Numbered from the stretch's first letter, positions 11,040 to 21,380 are shown. The stretch is 64,000 nt of DNA from Hyperoodon ampullatus (GCA_949752795.1 OX457074.1:5903527-5967526); one strand, 5' to 3'. Notes: generated from the letters alone by a model not told the origin. Numbers and translations are program-made.

Positions 11040-11899
11040 CTGGGGGGTGCAGATACTGCATTGGAGCCCTGCCAGAATCCACTGGGGGCTGGAGGTCACC
11101 CAGGCTCTGGTTGGCCCCCTGCCCAGAGCCAGGGGATAGGAGTACCTTCCTTTTTTGGAAATCTAGCAGGGCTCCTCTTTGAGCCACCGGACAGGTGGGC
11201 AGGGAGTGTATGGGCCACGGAAATTTGGGGCCAACCCCAGGGGACTTTGGGGTCATCTGTTGTTTGCATTGCTCTGGCCCCTGGCCCTCCAGCAGGGGGC
11301 AAGGGAGGGGATGTTGCCCTTTATGTAGGGGCGACCAGGCAAGCCTTCCTCTGTCCCATGGCTGGTGCCACCTCCACCCCTCCCAACCCTCCCCCTGGGG
11401 CCCTGGTTCCTTGCTGAGAGAAGGAAGAGGAGACAGGAATGGGGAGGGGCCATCGTGCTCAGGGCACAGAGTAGGAGCTGTCACTCAGACAAGTGCTGAC
11501 CCGTGCCTGGCCCTTGGGCGCGAGGAGGAGCGACCCTTCCCCCTGTAGAAGACCCCAGGACCCGGACCTGACACTCCACAGAGGATCCCACCCCAGGGCG
11601 GGTCCTTCAGACCCAGCGAGAGCCCAGCACATCTGTGTGCCCCACCCCCAACCCGCGCGTGCAGGAGGGGGCGTAAGCCTCACTGTGCTCCCCCCCTCCT
11701 GGCCCACCGCCTGCAGCCTCTCATCTCCTGGCTCACAGGGAGGGGGAGGAATGTGGCACCTTGTTAAAGCTGAAGAAATAAAGCTGCAATGGGAAACACG
11801 TGTGGACCTGCATGTGCGTGTGTGCACAGGGCTGGGAGGTGCCCTGCGGGGGGTGGGCACAGCCAAGCCTGGAGCCTCCCCCTGTCCCATACCACTCAC

Positions 11900-11971
11900 C
11901 CGCAGATTTCTTCAGGCAGGAAGCCCGGCCGTCCGCAGAGAGGTCTGAGGCCCCGTCTCCGCCTCCCAATT
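11900..11971 (-). CDS. TNS4: TNS4 coding exon 9, SH2-PTB linker (residues 554-578)
   Basis: The acceptor is GGCTCAG|AATTGG and the donor GCGG|GTGAGT. It encodes ELGGGDGASDLSADGRASCL followed by KKSA. Human tensin-4 is reported to be cut by caspase-3 after DSTD (residue 570) in this linker. Here the aligned residues are LSAD, with one extra codon, so the P4 Asp is absent. Confidence 0.94.
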
Positions 11972-12495
11972 CTGAGCCAAAGCAATGGAACAGGCCCCCA
12001 GGGGGCGGGGGTGCAGTCAGTGGACCCCCCTCCTAGGAACAGGCCTTGTTCAGCCCTTTGAACCTCTTCCACCTCCGCCCACATCTTCGGGAAGTGACTT
12101 GGCTGAGAAACCAGGTGTGATTCCTGTAATGAGGCAAACAGCCTGCCGCGGGCTCCCCAAACACCTCGCTGGCAAGCCTTTTGATCCCTCCCTCCTCCAG
12201 CTCCTGGACTGGGGCAGTGACCTGGCCTCAGAGGCCCCTGACTTCCTCATTCTTTGGGACCCCACCGGAAACCCAAGCCATTTTTGCAGAAAGCAGGGAG
12301 GCTCTCACCATCACCGCACCAGGGGCTCCCCTGGCCCTGACTCCTCTCTCAGAGCCCCCCTAGTGGCCCTCCTGTACACCCTGAGGTGTGGGTACGTCTG
12401 GGGGTGCGTTGGGCTGTAAGCTTTGGATGGGGCTTCCTGATCTGGGTTGGAGGTCTGACTCTGTGCCTTTGGGCAAGTTCCTTCATGCCTTGAAC

Positions 12496-12556
12496 CTTCC
12501 TTTCCTCCCTTCCCTCCTTCCCTCCCTCCCTCCCTCTCTCTTTCTTTCTTTCCAAA
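12496..12556 (+). repeat. (CCTT)n / (CTTT)n simple repeat
   Basis: A long pyrimidine run (TCCTTTCCTCCCTTCCCTCC and onward) in TNS4 intron 9 sequence. The ORFs reading through it on the minus strand are low-complexity artefacts. Confidence 0.9.
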
Positions 12557-12654
12557 TTTCACCCATTGAACATTTATTTGTTCTCATAATTCTCTTCCTT
12601 GATTTTCATGATACAGCCGTGTCCTGTTAGTTCTCTGTTAGTTCCCTGAACACT

Positions 12655-12800
12655 TTGGAACAAGACAGCAAGAGAGGCTTCGGTTCAAATTCGAACCTTC
12701 CTTTTCTTAGCAGTGAAATGGGGATAACAGCAATGCCTACTTCACAGGGTTGGAGTGAGCTGTGAATGAAGGAGAGGGTACCCAGGAAATGTTGGACCCG
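12655..12800 (+). mobile_element. MIR SINE (TNS4 intron)
   Basis: The MIR landmarks are GTTCAAATTCGAACC, AGTGAAATGGGGATAACAGC and TTCACAGGGTTGGAGTGAG. A minus-oriented MIR follows at about 12850-13065 (GGAGGAAACGGAGGCTCAGA). Confidence 0.7.
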
Positions 12801-13075
12801 GAAGTAAAAACCAAACCTCGCCGAACGGGCAGATTTACGCTCCTTTCATCCTCTTGAGGAAGGAGCTACTATTTCTCAAAATCTACTCTGCGCCAGGCAC
12901 TGTGCCAAGAGCCTTGCTGAGCTTTCTCACTGCATCCCCACACCAGTCCTAGAAGGAGGTGTGATGGTGACTGTGCTCATTTCCTAGAGGAGGAAACGGA
13001 GGCTCAGAGAGGTTGACCGTCTCAAATTCTCACAGCCAGGAAGTGGAGCTGTGGACGGACTCCAGAGCACGCACT

Positions 13076-13206
13076 TTTTTTCTTTGTTCTTTTTTTGGTT
13101 GCGTGGGCCAGCTTGCAGGATCTTCGTTCCCTGACCAGGGATTGAACCCGAGCCATCGGCAGTGAAAGCGCCGAGTCCTAACCACTGGACCGCCAGGGAA
13201 TTCCCC
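13076..13206 (-). mobile_element. CHR-1-like SINE (in TNS4 intron 8)
   Basis: T-rich left end, tRNA-related body GGGATTGAACCCGAGCC and right end CCGCCAGGGAATTCC. A diverged duplication CCAGAG..GCACTTTT lies on both sides. Confidence 0.9.
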
Positions 13207-13315
13207 CAGAGTGTGCACTTTTAACTAGGACACTAAAATGATCCTTAAATAAGGTGAGAAGTGACCAGCAGGAGCCTTTCTACTGAGAACAAACAGGTCT
13301 GGGGACCCAGCCCAC

Positions 13316-13393
13316 CTTTCTTCGGGATGATGAGCTTGCAGGGCAGGGCCAGGGCCATGATGGAATGCTGGCACACGAAGGCAGAGAGGCTCC
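13316..13393 (-). CDS. TNS4: TNS4 coding exon 8, SH2 C-terminus (residues 528-554)
   Basis: The acceptor is CCTTGCAG|GGAGCC and the donor AAAG|GTGGGC. It encodes SLSAFVCQHSIMALALPCKL and then IIPKK, the end of the tensin SH2 domain. Both flanking phases are 1. Confidence 0.95.
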
Positions 13394-13485
13394 CTGCAAG
13401 GAAACAGGAACCCCGCATAAGGAGGCCTTCCCCAGGCCACCCGCCCAGACCCCAGGGGCCTGGGGGCTGCAGATGCTCAGCTCAC

Positions 13486-13578
13486 CGAAGTAGGGCTCCT
13501 CATCGGCTCCTTTGAGATGCACCCCTTTGGCAGAAGACTCGATGAGGAAGTGGCGGATGGGGTCGCTGCTATCCTCGC
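13486..13578 (-). CDS. TNS4: TNS4 coding exon 7, SH2 middle (residues 497-528)
   Basis: The acceptor is CTGTCCAG|GCGAGG and the donor TTCG|GTGAGC. It encodes GEDSSDPIRHFLIESSAKGV then HLKGADEEPYFG, matching the tensin SH2 segment RHFLIESSAKGVHLKG almost exactly. Confidence 0.96.
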
Positions 13579-14666
13579 CTGGACAGAGAAAGCATGTGGA
13601 TGGGAGTGCAACTCATTTCCTGACCCACCTCCTCGGGGCCCATCCAGAGGTTAACTTGTCCATCCCTCTGCCTCTGGGTGGGACAGCAGGTAGGAATCCT
13701 ATCCTCAAGGCCTCCCACGAAGGAGGTGCCCACACCTTTGCTCAAAGGCTTTTGTGTCCAGTAATTCTCTTTTCAGGAGACCTTTCTTTTGGTTTCAACA
13801 GCCATCAGGGATGGCTGCCAGCGCTGTTTAGATCAAATCACAACTCTTTGGCCTGGTTTCCCTCTCTCCCTACCCAGCCCCTCCCAGGTGCTATTATTCT
13901 CCACCAGATGGTCCCTGCTGGCGCCAGGCTGGCCCTGGGAGGGGGGACCACGCCCCTGCCTCTTCACCAGCCTGCAGCTTCCTGCTTTCTTTGGGCTCAC
14001 TGGCAAGGCTTCCTTGATAACTAACACTGCCCAGAGGTCACTTTCTTATTTAAACAGAGAGGCGTGGTGTAGAGAATGTGGATACGGGGTTTTTATCCTC
14101 TCGCTCTATCACTTGCTTGCTCTGGGGGGGTCATTAACTCCCTCTGGGAGCGTCTGTTACCTCACCCATTTGTTGTGTGAGAGCTACAGTCCTGGGCCTT
14201 AGGTGAGGGGCTGTGACCCAGGTACCTTGTAATGTAATGATCTGTTTCTATCTCTCTCCCCAGTGAGGTCTCCCTGGTGCCTTGCACAGTGCCTGGGGCA
14301 GGGTGGATGCCCCATCGATGTGTGTTGTATGTGGGGTTAAGCTAGCACACATGTTATTACTACATTAGGTTCCCTCATAAGAAATCCGGTCTGGACAGAG
14401 GTGGGCACCCAGAAGAGAGCAGCCTGGAGCGGGGCTGGGACCATCCTCCTCTTCCCACCACGAGGGTAGAGCAGGGAATCTGGGGACTCGGGGAGCCTCA
14501 GTGCTGGGGGGCAGTGGGGAGGGGGCTGAGGTAGGCCCTCCTCCCAGGAGTCACTATGGGACTGGCCCAAGGTCACCCCACAAGCCAGGGGCAGAGCCGG
14601 GACTGGAACCCACCACACCCTGTTGCCTCCTAGAAGTCTTGAGTGAGGACAGAGACACGTGCCTAC

Positions 14667-14792
14667 CTGCTCGGTTCTGGGCAGGTGCAGGGGCCTCCTG
14701 CACCTTCAGGGCAAGACCGAAGGAGCCTCGGTATGAAGAACTGTCCCTCACGATGAAAGCCCCCGGCTCTTCCTTCCTCAGCAGCTCGATGG
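14667..14792 (-). CDS. TNS4: TNS4 coding exon 6, SH2 core (residues 455-497)
   Basis: The acceptor is GTTTCAG|CCATCG and the donor GCAG|GTAGGC. It encodes [20 protein letters not shown]; the FLVRES-like segment is FIVRDS with the phosphotyrosine-binding Arg at about position 470. The core strand [13 protein letters not shown] follows. All residues expected for a working SH2 pocket in this stretch are present. Confidence 0.96.
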
Positions 14793-15117
14793 CTGAAACA
14801 ATCCTTGGGTCAGAGACAGTCACCACCGAGCCCGGACACGCTCTGTGCCTCAGCCCCATTGGGTCTTCATAGAGCAGACGGTACAGAATCACCTTTGGTT
14901 CCCAGGAAGTCCTTTCTATTGTCTAATCTCCACCGTTCCTGCTGCAGTCATTATTTCCTCAGGTCGTGGGGTTCACGGGACACCCCCCTTCCCTGGACCT
15001 GCCATTTGCCGTTCCCTCCTCTACCTGGACCCAGGGCCCCATCTGCCCCATGTGGGGTGCCAGGACCTGGACCTGATTCCTGGGTCACTCATCCCCTAAA
15101 ACAGGGCTTCCCTTTAC

Positions 15118-15216
15118 CTTGCTCTCGGGTGATGCTTGGCTTAAACCAGTATTTAGATGTGTCCATCACAAACTCCATCACAAACTTCATGGTGGGCTGC
15201 ATGTCCCTGGCAGGAC
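15118..15216 (-). CDS. TNS4: TNS4 coding exon 5, start of SH2 domain (residues 422-455)
   Basis: The acceptor is TCTCCAG|GTCCTG and the donor CAAG|GTAAAG. It encodes GPARDMQPTMKFVMEFVM and then DTSKYWFKPSITREQ, the N-terminal edge of the SH2 domain at W445. The FVME/FVMD part is a perfect 12-bp tandem duplication (15162-15173 and 15174-15185 on the plus strand). The human protein, from memory, has a single FVM here. The reading frame is kept. Confidence 0.95.
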
Positions 15217-16149
15217 CTGGAGACAGACAGAGGAGGGGGACCCTGTAGGCTGGAGAGAGGGGAGCTGAGAGACCCGCCCCCACCCTCCGCCCAGCAGTCC
15301 CATTCAACCCACCCTCCCCTGTCCCTACTCTGTTGTATCTCCAGATGCCTAAAGGGGCAAAATCCCTTTAGGCTAAGTAAATGTGCTCTTTGAGATGCTA
15401 AAATGCCCATTTTCCTGGGTCCCTAAGGCAGAGGGCTGTGGTTCTCAGTTTCGGCATCTTGAAAAGGTGTGTCGTGGCCAGCTGGGAGTAACTCATTATA
15501 AAAAATGTACTGAAATCTGCAAATGATTTGTCCTAGGAACAGATCAGAGCAGCTTCAAAGGCATACTCGTCACCTCATTTTCTCTTGCTTGCACTGACAT
15601 GGCTTCCTGGGTGGGAGCGAGCAGCGGGGTACAGTGAACATTTCACACCCCCCAGGAGTACCTTGATGTCTGTGGCCCAGTGAGGACGGAGAGCTCCGGA
15701 GCCTCGTGGCTGAGCCACGAGGGAGCCGTGGGCTCTGCTCTTGGGAGAGAAACATCCTGGGGGTTCTGAGGCTTAGCCTCTGTGTTTACTGCTTTGGGCT
15801 CTGGTTGGCTTTGTTCTTTTTGGACGCCTGTAGTCACAGACTACGGGAAGGAGGGTGTTTGCTGTTTTGTGGTTTTTAGCTGTCTGAACTGGAATGCATT
15901 GTCTCCGTTACCCTGTCCACCCCCTTGGCTGTGTTCGTCATCCACCAATGTCGGAGTTAGGACTGACTCTCCCTCTCCCTCTCTTGGGTTAGTCATAGAG
16001 CCTGCTGCTTCCATATCCTGAGGGTCTCCTGGCTCTGTCTTCTCTCCTCCACCCTCTGCCCTGCCCTGGACCACTTTGTGATGAAAACCCAAACAGAACC
16101 AAAGAAAAACTGCTCTCCCTGCCAAGCCAGGCCCTGCAATCCATCTGCC

Positions 16150-16640
16150 ACGCAGCTGCCAGAGTGATCCATTGAACGTGTCTCTGACCCCATCGCTCTC
16201 CTGTGTGAGAGTCTCTGATGGTCCCCTATTGCCTAAAGGGTAAAGTGCACTCTTTTGCTTGGCATTCAAGGTCTTTCCCAATCTGGCCCCAGATTACTCC
16301 CGATGTCCTCATCCCGCACCCAACATTCCAGTCATTTCCTAAACATGCCATGTGCCTCCACACCTTCGTGACTGTGGCCTGGCTGTTCCCTCTGCCCTTC
16401 CTCTCCTGCTCTGGCCATGGACTTCTGATCCACTTTCCAGGCTTTTCAGTTCCCAGATGAAAAGTCTCACTCCTTCCTCTGTAGCCCCATAAGACTTAGA
16501 ACCTCTTTACCTCTGTGTTTATCCTACTCTACAGTGATCCTTTGGTTTTCTTCTCTCTTTCTGCACTGTGTCCCTACTATGTGGCACAGTGCTAGGCACA
16601 CAGTAGATAGATACTTAATCAATGTGTTGGTTGACCTGCT
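16150..16640 (+). mobile_element. L2 3'-end (TNS4 intron 4)
   Basis: GCTGCCAGAGTGATCCATTG, then CCTATTGCCTAAAGGGTAAA, CATTCAAGGTCTTTCCC and finally the CAGTGCTAGGCACACAGTAG/AATCAATGTGTTGG end match L2. Confidence 0.75.
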
Positions 16641-16728
16641 GTTGCAGAAGCAAATGCATTGGTGCTTTATCTATTCCCCATTAGCCAGACCTTATAAAGT
16701 GTGAGGTACTGATTGGTTTACAACTTAC

Positions 16729-17150
16729 CCTCTGGGGATGTGGTGAGAGGAGCATCTGGCAGGGTCTGGCTGTGGCTCCTGGTGGCTGGACAGGGGTTGC
16801 TGGAAGAAGTAGCCCCAGGGCAGACAAAGTCCTGGTGTCCTGGGGTCCTCTGGGATGGGGGAGATCCTGGTTCTGGGCAGCCGTTGATCAGCACGATCGG
16901 TATGTCCACCATGGAGTTGGTGATGGATGGGGGACAGCTGCTGGCATGTTCCTTGGCCAGTGGTGAGGAATGGGTTGCTCTGGGCTGGCCCATGCTTGGG
17001 GTGGGGTTGCTGGGGACCCGGAGGTCACTGGCTCTCGTATACAAGGACACTGGGCCAAGGCTGTGGAGGCTGGAGGAAGAGCTGGCTGGGCTTTCCAAGG
17101 ATCTCGAAGATGACTGATGGCTGGAGATGCTGGAGCGGAGGAGGGACTGG
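16729..17150 (-). CDS. TNS4: TNS4 coding exon 4, residues 281-422
   Basis: The acceptor is GCCACAG|CCAGTCCC and the donor G|GTAAGT. It encodes a serine-rich stretch (SSHQSSSRSLESPASSSSSL) followed by the conserved block SITNSMVDIPIVLINGCPEP. This is the disordered linker preceding the SH2 domain. A methionine-initiated read would start within the intron, so the exon has no independent start of its own. Confidence 0.95.
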
Positions 17151-18201
17151 CTGTGGCATGGGGAGAGCACCAGACAGGCGGAGTTTTAGCAGGTGAGGGT
17201 GGACACTTAGGGGCTAGAGCTAGGCTCTGGAATTTAGTGATCTAGGTACCCATGGCTTTGGTCAGAGTAGTGCATACTCCACTCCCCCCACCATAGCCCT
17301 GAGCAAAGGGTATGCCCACTTGATCCCCAAGGGATGCTGAAGGATACAAGAGTGTACCTGCATTGCAGGGTCTGTGGTCAATTAAAGTAGCCAATGGGCT
17401 GGCCCCCTGCAGGTCACATGGGCTTAGGCTGGACTCTATTCCCTCTGCCTTCCCAGCTAGGCAGGTCCAACTGAGTTGTCACACCAGCCCCCCAGCACTC
17501 CCAGGAGTCCTGCACACAGGCTGGACCTGAGCTGGACCATGTCCATGGCCCATGCAGACGGAATCCCCCAGCTGGAGGAAGAGAAGGAGGCCAGCTCTGC
17601 ATCCAGCCAGGCTTATCCCTGAGCTCAGAGGCCTGTGCCAGCGGGCATGGCTGTGGAATCCCAGTCTCCTTGCCAGAGACTGCCTTGGCACAGTGGCTTT
17701 GGAGTTGGTATGGGGGACAGAGGTCCTGGGGTTTGCTTTTCCTGGGCAGGATGGGTATGCATGTGGCTCTGCTCTGAGGCCTGCAGAGAATTGGGCTGGG
17801 GCGATTGTAAATAATGCCCAGGCAGTTTTGGCTCCTTCCTGCTAGATTTTGCCAGGAACAAAGACGAAGGAGGTTTTTCTTTTCTGGATGGTTCATCCCA
17901 GACCCCCTGATTCTGTTTACATCCTGTGTTTATTTGTTTGTTTGTTTTTAAAACCTTCCTACAGATGGGCAGTAGGAAGGCTGGAAAGGATACAGGTGAG
18001 CCTCATTAATGCAGTGTAGTTCTTTTCCCGAGAGGTAGGTAGAAGTCAAGACTTTTGTATATTGAATCATATTCTAAATGCTTGAGGAAAGCTTGAGAGC
18101 CAAATGGCTGTGATGGCATAAAAGAGAACATTCACTTTTATTTTTGGTACCTGCCCAGATTTTGCTCAGAAAGAGTAGGGTGTCCCTCTGTGATTTTAGG
18201 A

Positions 18202-18203
<2 letters not shown>

Positions 18204-18245
<42 letters not shown>
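18204..18245. repeat. (GT)n microsatellite in TNS4 intron 3
   Basis: A 42-nt pure GT run. On the transcript it is (CA)n beginning about 47 nt after the exon 3 donor. Confidence 0.97.
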
Positions 18246-18247
<2 letters not shown>

Positions 18248-18292
18248 TGAGTTGTGGAGGCAACGTCAGAAGCTGCAGTGGGAGTGACCTAC

Positions 18293-18695
18293 CTTCCAAA
18301 CACATAACTGACATCAGATGCTGGGCTGGCTGACAGCATGGAGACCCTGCCCCCCAGCCCCTTCTCTAAGGCTGGGGAAGCCACCAGTGGGGAGCCCAAG
18401 CCATGGCGGCCTGAGGCCTTGTTTCCCGTTCCAGGGATGGAGATGCTGGGAGAGGGTGGGGGATGAGAGGAGGGGGCCCTCGACGGGGGAGAGGAGCGCT
18501 GGTGCCCCCTGCCTTGGCTCCCGGAGAAGATGAGGCTCTCATTGTTGCTCCGAGTCTCTCGGGAGATGTCTCTGGAAAGGAGAAGGCCGCCACGGCCAGG
18601 GGAGCCGAAGGGTGGGGTGACAGACGGGCTGGAGCAGCTCTGGGGGCCGTCGTGGCACCTTGGTCTGGTCGAGGTCACCTCGATGTACTTTATAT
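18293..18695 (-). CDS. TNS4: TNS4 coding exon 3, residues 147-281
   Basis: The exon begins with ATATAAAG after CCCAAAG and completes the split Asp codon to give DIKYIEVTS. It ends GGAAG|GTAGGT in phase 2. It encodes a Ser/Pro-rich linker ending SDVSYVFG. Where human tensin-4, as remembered, reads LGG-LAPQRGSRISV-LSA, this sequence reads LGG-RVSM-LSA, a net loss of about seven residues. The exon is 403 nt, so skipping it would shift the frame. It is flanked by long dinucleotide tracts in both introns, 47 nt beyond the donor and about 110 nt before the acceptor. Confidence 0.95.
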
Positions 18696-18796
18696 CTTTG
18701 GGAAGAGAAACAGAGCATTGGTGAAACCAGAGAGACTGGACTCGCAGAACAAGGATGCTGGAAGGGTTCGCAAGACCATCTGGTCTCCCCTTTCTT

Positions 18797-18805
<9 letters not shown>

Positions 18806-18854
<49 letters not shown>

Positions 18855-18890
18855 TATATATATGTATATATATACAACATATATATACTA

Positions 18891-18940
<50 letters not shown>

Positions 18941-18943
18941 TTT
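18806..18943. repeat. (CA)n/(TA)n/(T)n compound microsatellite in TNS4 intron 2
   Basis: A 45-nt CA run (18806-18850) is followed by TA/TG-rich sequence and a poly(T) run. It is (UG)n on the transcript, about 110 nt before the exon 3 acceptor. It appears to have grown from the tail of the CHR-1-like SINE at 19147-19270 and was then split by a CHR-2-like SINE. Confidence 0.95.
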
Positions 18944-19133
18944 GCGGTACGCGGGCCTCTCACCGCTGTGGCCTCCCCCGTCGCGGAGCACAGGCTCCGG
19001 ACGCGCAGGCCCAGCGGCCACGGCCCATGGGCCCAGCCGCTCCGCAACACGTGGGACTCTCCCCGACCGGGGCACGAACCCGTGTCCCCTCCATCGGCAG
19101 GCGGACTCCCAACCACTGCGCCACCAGGTAAGC
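18944..19133 (-). mobile_element. CHR-2-like SINE (in TNS4 intron 2)
   Basis: It reads, in reverse complement, the typical CHR-2 sequence from the cttccctggtgg-like head (here slightly changed: ccaccaggtaagccc) to GCGTACCGC and the A-tail. It sits within TA-repeat sequence, with TATATATA on both sides as a probable target duplication. Confidence 0.92.
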
Positions 19134-19146
19134 CCTATATATATTA

Positions 19147-19270
19147 AAAAAAAAAAATTTTTGGCCAAGCTGCACGGCATGCGGGATCTTAGTTCCCCGA
19201 CCAGGGATAGAACCCGTGCCCCCTGTAGTGGAGGTATGGAGTTTTAACTACTGGACTGCCAGGGAAGTCC
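19147..19270 (-). mobile_element. CHR-1-like SINE (in TNS4 intron 2)
   Basis: The reverse complement shows the short CHR-1 type: head GGGACTTCCCTGGCAGTCC and body to the AACTAAGATCCCGCATGCC-like end. The duplication CTCCCCTTTCTTATA lies at about 19271; a near copy, CTCCCCTTTCTTTATA, lies at about 18786, beyond the microsatellite and the CHR-2 insert. The whole 18800-19270 block is therefore one insertion with a nested second one. Confidence 0.88.
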
Positions 19271-19424
19271 CTCCCCTTTCTTATACAGATGAGGAAGTTG
19301 AAGCCCAGAGAGAAGTTTGTTGGAATCAGGATCAGCATTCAGCTCCACCTTCAGGGCCCAGTTTCAAAGTCACCCTCTCTGTGACATCATCCCTTGGGTG
19401 GGGACAGGCAGTGCCATGAACACG

Positions 19425-19640
19425 GGTCCTGGAGGTAGACAGACCTGGGTTTCAGATCTGGCTCTGCCACTTACTCTCTGAGAGAGCTTGGCCAAATGAC
19501 TTCACCACCTAGCGCCTCAGTTTCCACGCCCGTAGAATGGGGCAGCTATACGCAGCCTCTTAGTGTTACAGTAAGGATGAACTGAGATGCATGTAGGCAG
19601 CACAGCACTGCATCTGGCACATAGTAAGTCCTTTAAAACT
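19425..19640 (+). mobile_element. MIR SINE (TNS4 intron 2)
   Basis: Well preserved MIR: GTAGACAGACCTGGGTTTCA, CTCTGCCACTTACTCTCTG, CCTCAGTTTCCACGCCCGTA and CATCTGGCACATAGTAAGTC. Confidence 0.8.
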
Positions 19641-19761
19641 GGGAGATCCTCTCGTTCATGTGGGTTCCACTCCCCAGGCTGAAATGACTGCACCAGTCAC
19701 ATCTTCGGATGCCTCTATCACTCAGGCCTGTGAAAGCTGTTTCTATGTCTGTGCGTGCAAT

Positions 19762-20080
19762 GCAGGCAGGGGTTCTCAAGCTTGGTTGCGTGCTAGAATC
19801 ACCCCATGAGCTTTTAAAGGTCCTAAAGCCCAGGCTCTATCCGGTGCCAATTAGGCCAGTACCTCTGGGGGTGGTCCCAGGCCTCAGGGTGGCTTAGCTC
19901 CTCAGCTGATTCCAGTGTGCATTGGGCCGCACCGCTGTGGTCCCCAGCCCAGCAGCACCACTTCACCCAGGAGCTGAGAAGTTGTGCAGAATCTCTGGCT
20001 TCACCCCAGGCCTGCTGAATCAGCATCTGAATTTTAGCGAGATTCCTGCCGATCTGGGTGCACCTTGGAGGTTGAGGAGT
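19762..20080. mobile_element. MER5-type hAT-Charlie non-autonomous element, fragmentary
   Basis: The sequence GGTTCTCAAGCTTGGTTGCG, then AGAATCACCCCATGAGCTTTT, and later CTGGTCCCAG/GATTCCAGTGTGCAT-type terminal sequence, resembles MER5A. It lies in TNS4 intron 2. Confidence 0.6.
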
Positions 20081-20679
20081 TCGCTTTAGGGTTAGCTTTA
20101 GAGAGAGAACTCTCTGGGGACAGGGCATGCCGCCTTACTGAGCTGTGGGCCTCTTAGCACCCCAGGCTGCTGACTCACTCGGATGCTCTTTCCATTCTCC
20201 AGTGGGGGCATCTAGGACTCTTGTTCTGAGACCTTGTTTCTTCCTAGAGTGGGGTACCCTGTGGTTCTCCCATGGTGAGGATGGGCACCTCTCCTCCTGA
20301 CTTGGGGGAGGGGAGCTGTCCTCGGTGCTGTTCTAGGGAAGGTGGTGGAAGATGGGGGTTACCCAGCTTCTCCCTCTGGAGGGCTGTGAGTCCTGCCTCT
20401 GGCTTCCCCAGATGGAATCTGGGGCAGAGTCGGTGGGAAATTGCACCCTTGGCTCCTGTCTACCAGCCTCTCACCCCCTTGGGCTCTGGCACACGCACCA
20501 TCCCCCCACCCAGCGTGACTGTGGAGTCCCTGCCTGCCCCAGCCCGCTCCTGGGGAGGACCTTCTGGCCCTGCTCATGGCTACTGCCTATGTCTGAGCCT
20601 GCATGGGCCAGGTGGGGATGGAGGATTGCATCAGATGAGGGGCGATGGCATGCTGTCCCAGCAGGTGGAGGAACAGGCC

Positions 20680-20880
20680 TGGCTTTGTCGACAAACCTGG
20701 GTGTGAGTCTTGGCTTTGCCACTTTCCCGCCAAGAAGCATCAGGTAATTTTCCTAACTGCTCTGAGCCTCAGTTTCCTCATCTGTAAAGTGGGGATCTAA
20801 AACCACCCTTCCAAGATTGCGGTGAGGATGAAATACACTGATGAATGGAGCCTGGAGCCTGGTCCATGGTGGGCTTCAAG
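20680..20880 (+). mobile_element. MIR SINE (TNS4 intron 2)
   Basis: GAGCCTCAGTTTCCTCATCT with TGTAAAGTGGGGATC and the downstream GGTGAGGATGAAATACACTG segment. Confidence 0.75.
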
Positions 20881-21084
20881 GAACATCTCCTGCCTGCCTG
20901 CTTCTGGGGAGCAGTATTGGCCAGATGGCTAATACTCTCTGGCTAAGATGGGGGTCCCACTGCTGAGGGCAAGAGTAGAATATCTGGCACAATGTATTGT
21001 GGGCTCTGAAAGAGAAGAAGTCTTGGAATGGGGTGGATTCTTCTGCGAGGTTGACAAGCACAACTTTTTTTTTTTAATAGGATT

Positions 21085-21380
21085 TTATAGTGTTTATACC
21101 CATAATCCTCTCAAGCCTCACAAGAGCCTTTATGCCCAGTGCCAGCAGGCATTGCTTTTACAGAGGAGGAAACTGAGGCTTGGAGAAATGTGGCGGTGAA
21201 GCTCACATTTATTGCACCGTTTTTAATAAAGGCTGGTATTTACCGAGTGCGGTGCACCAGCGCTGCTACAGACACGTTACCCGTGTTAGTTCTTTTAAAG
21301 CTCATGACTCGATCGAAGTAGGAAACGTTCTTAATTCCATGTAACAGACGAGAAAGCAAGGCTCAGAAAGGTTGAAGACA
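21085..21380 (-). mobile_element. Two MIR SINEs, minus orientation (TNS4 intron 2)
   Basis: ACAGAGGAGGAAACTGAGGC at about 21160 and, separately, AACAGACGAGAAAGCAAGGC at about 21345 mark two diverged MIR copies. Confidence 0.6.

Noticed and set aside
18463..19131. 222-codon plus-strand and 213-codon minus-strand frames
   Set aside because: They are the antisense of TNS4 exon 3, or the exon joined to intron microsatellite and SINE; the true exon ends at splice sites.
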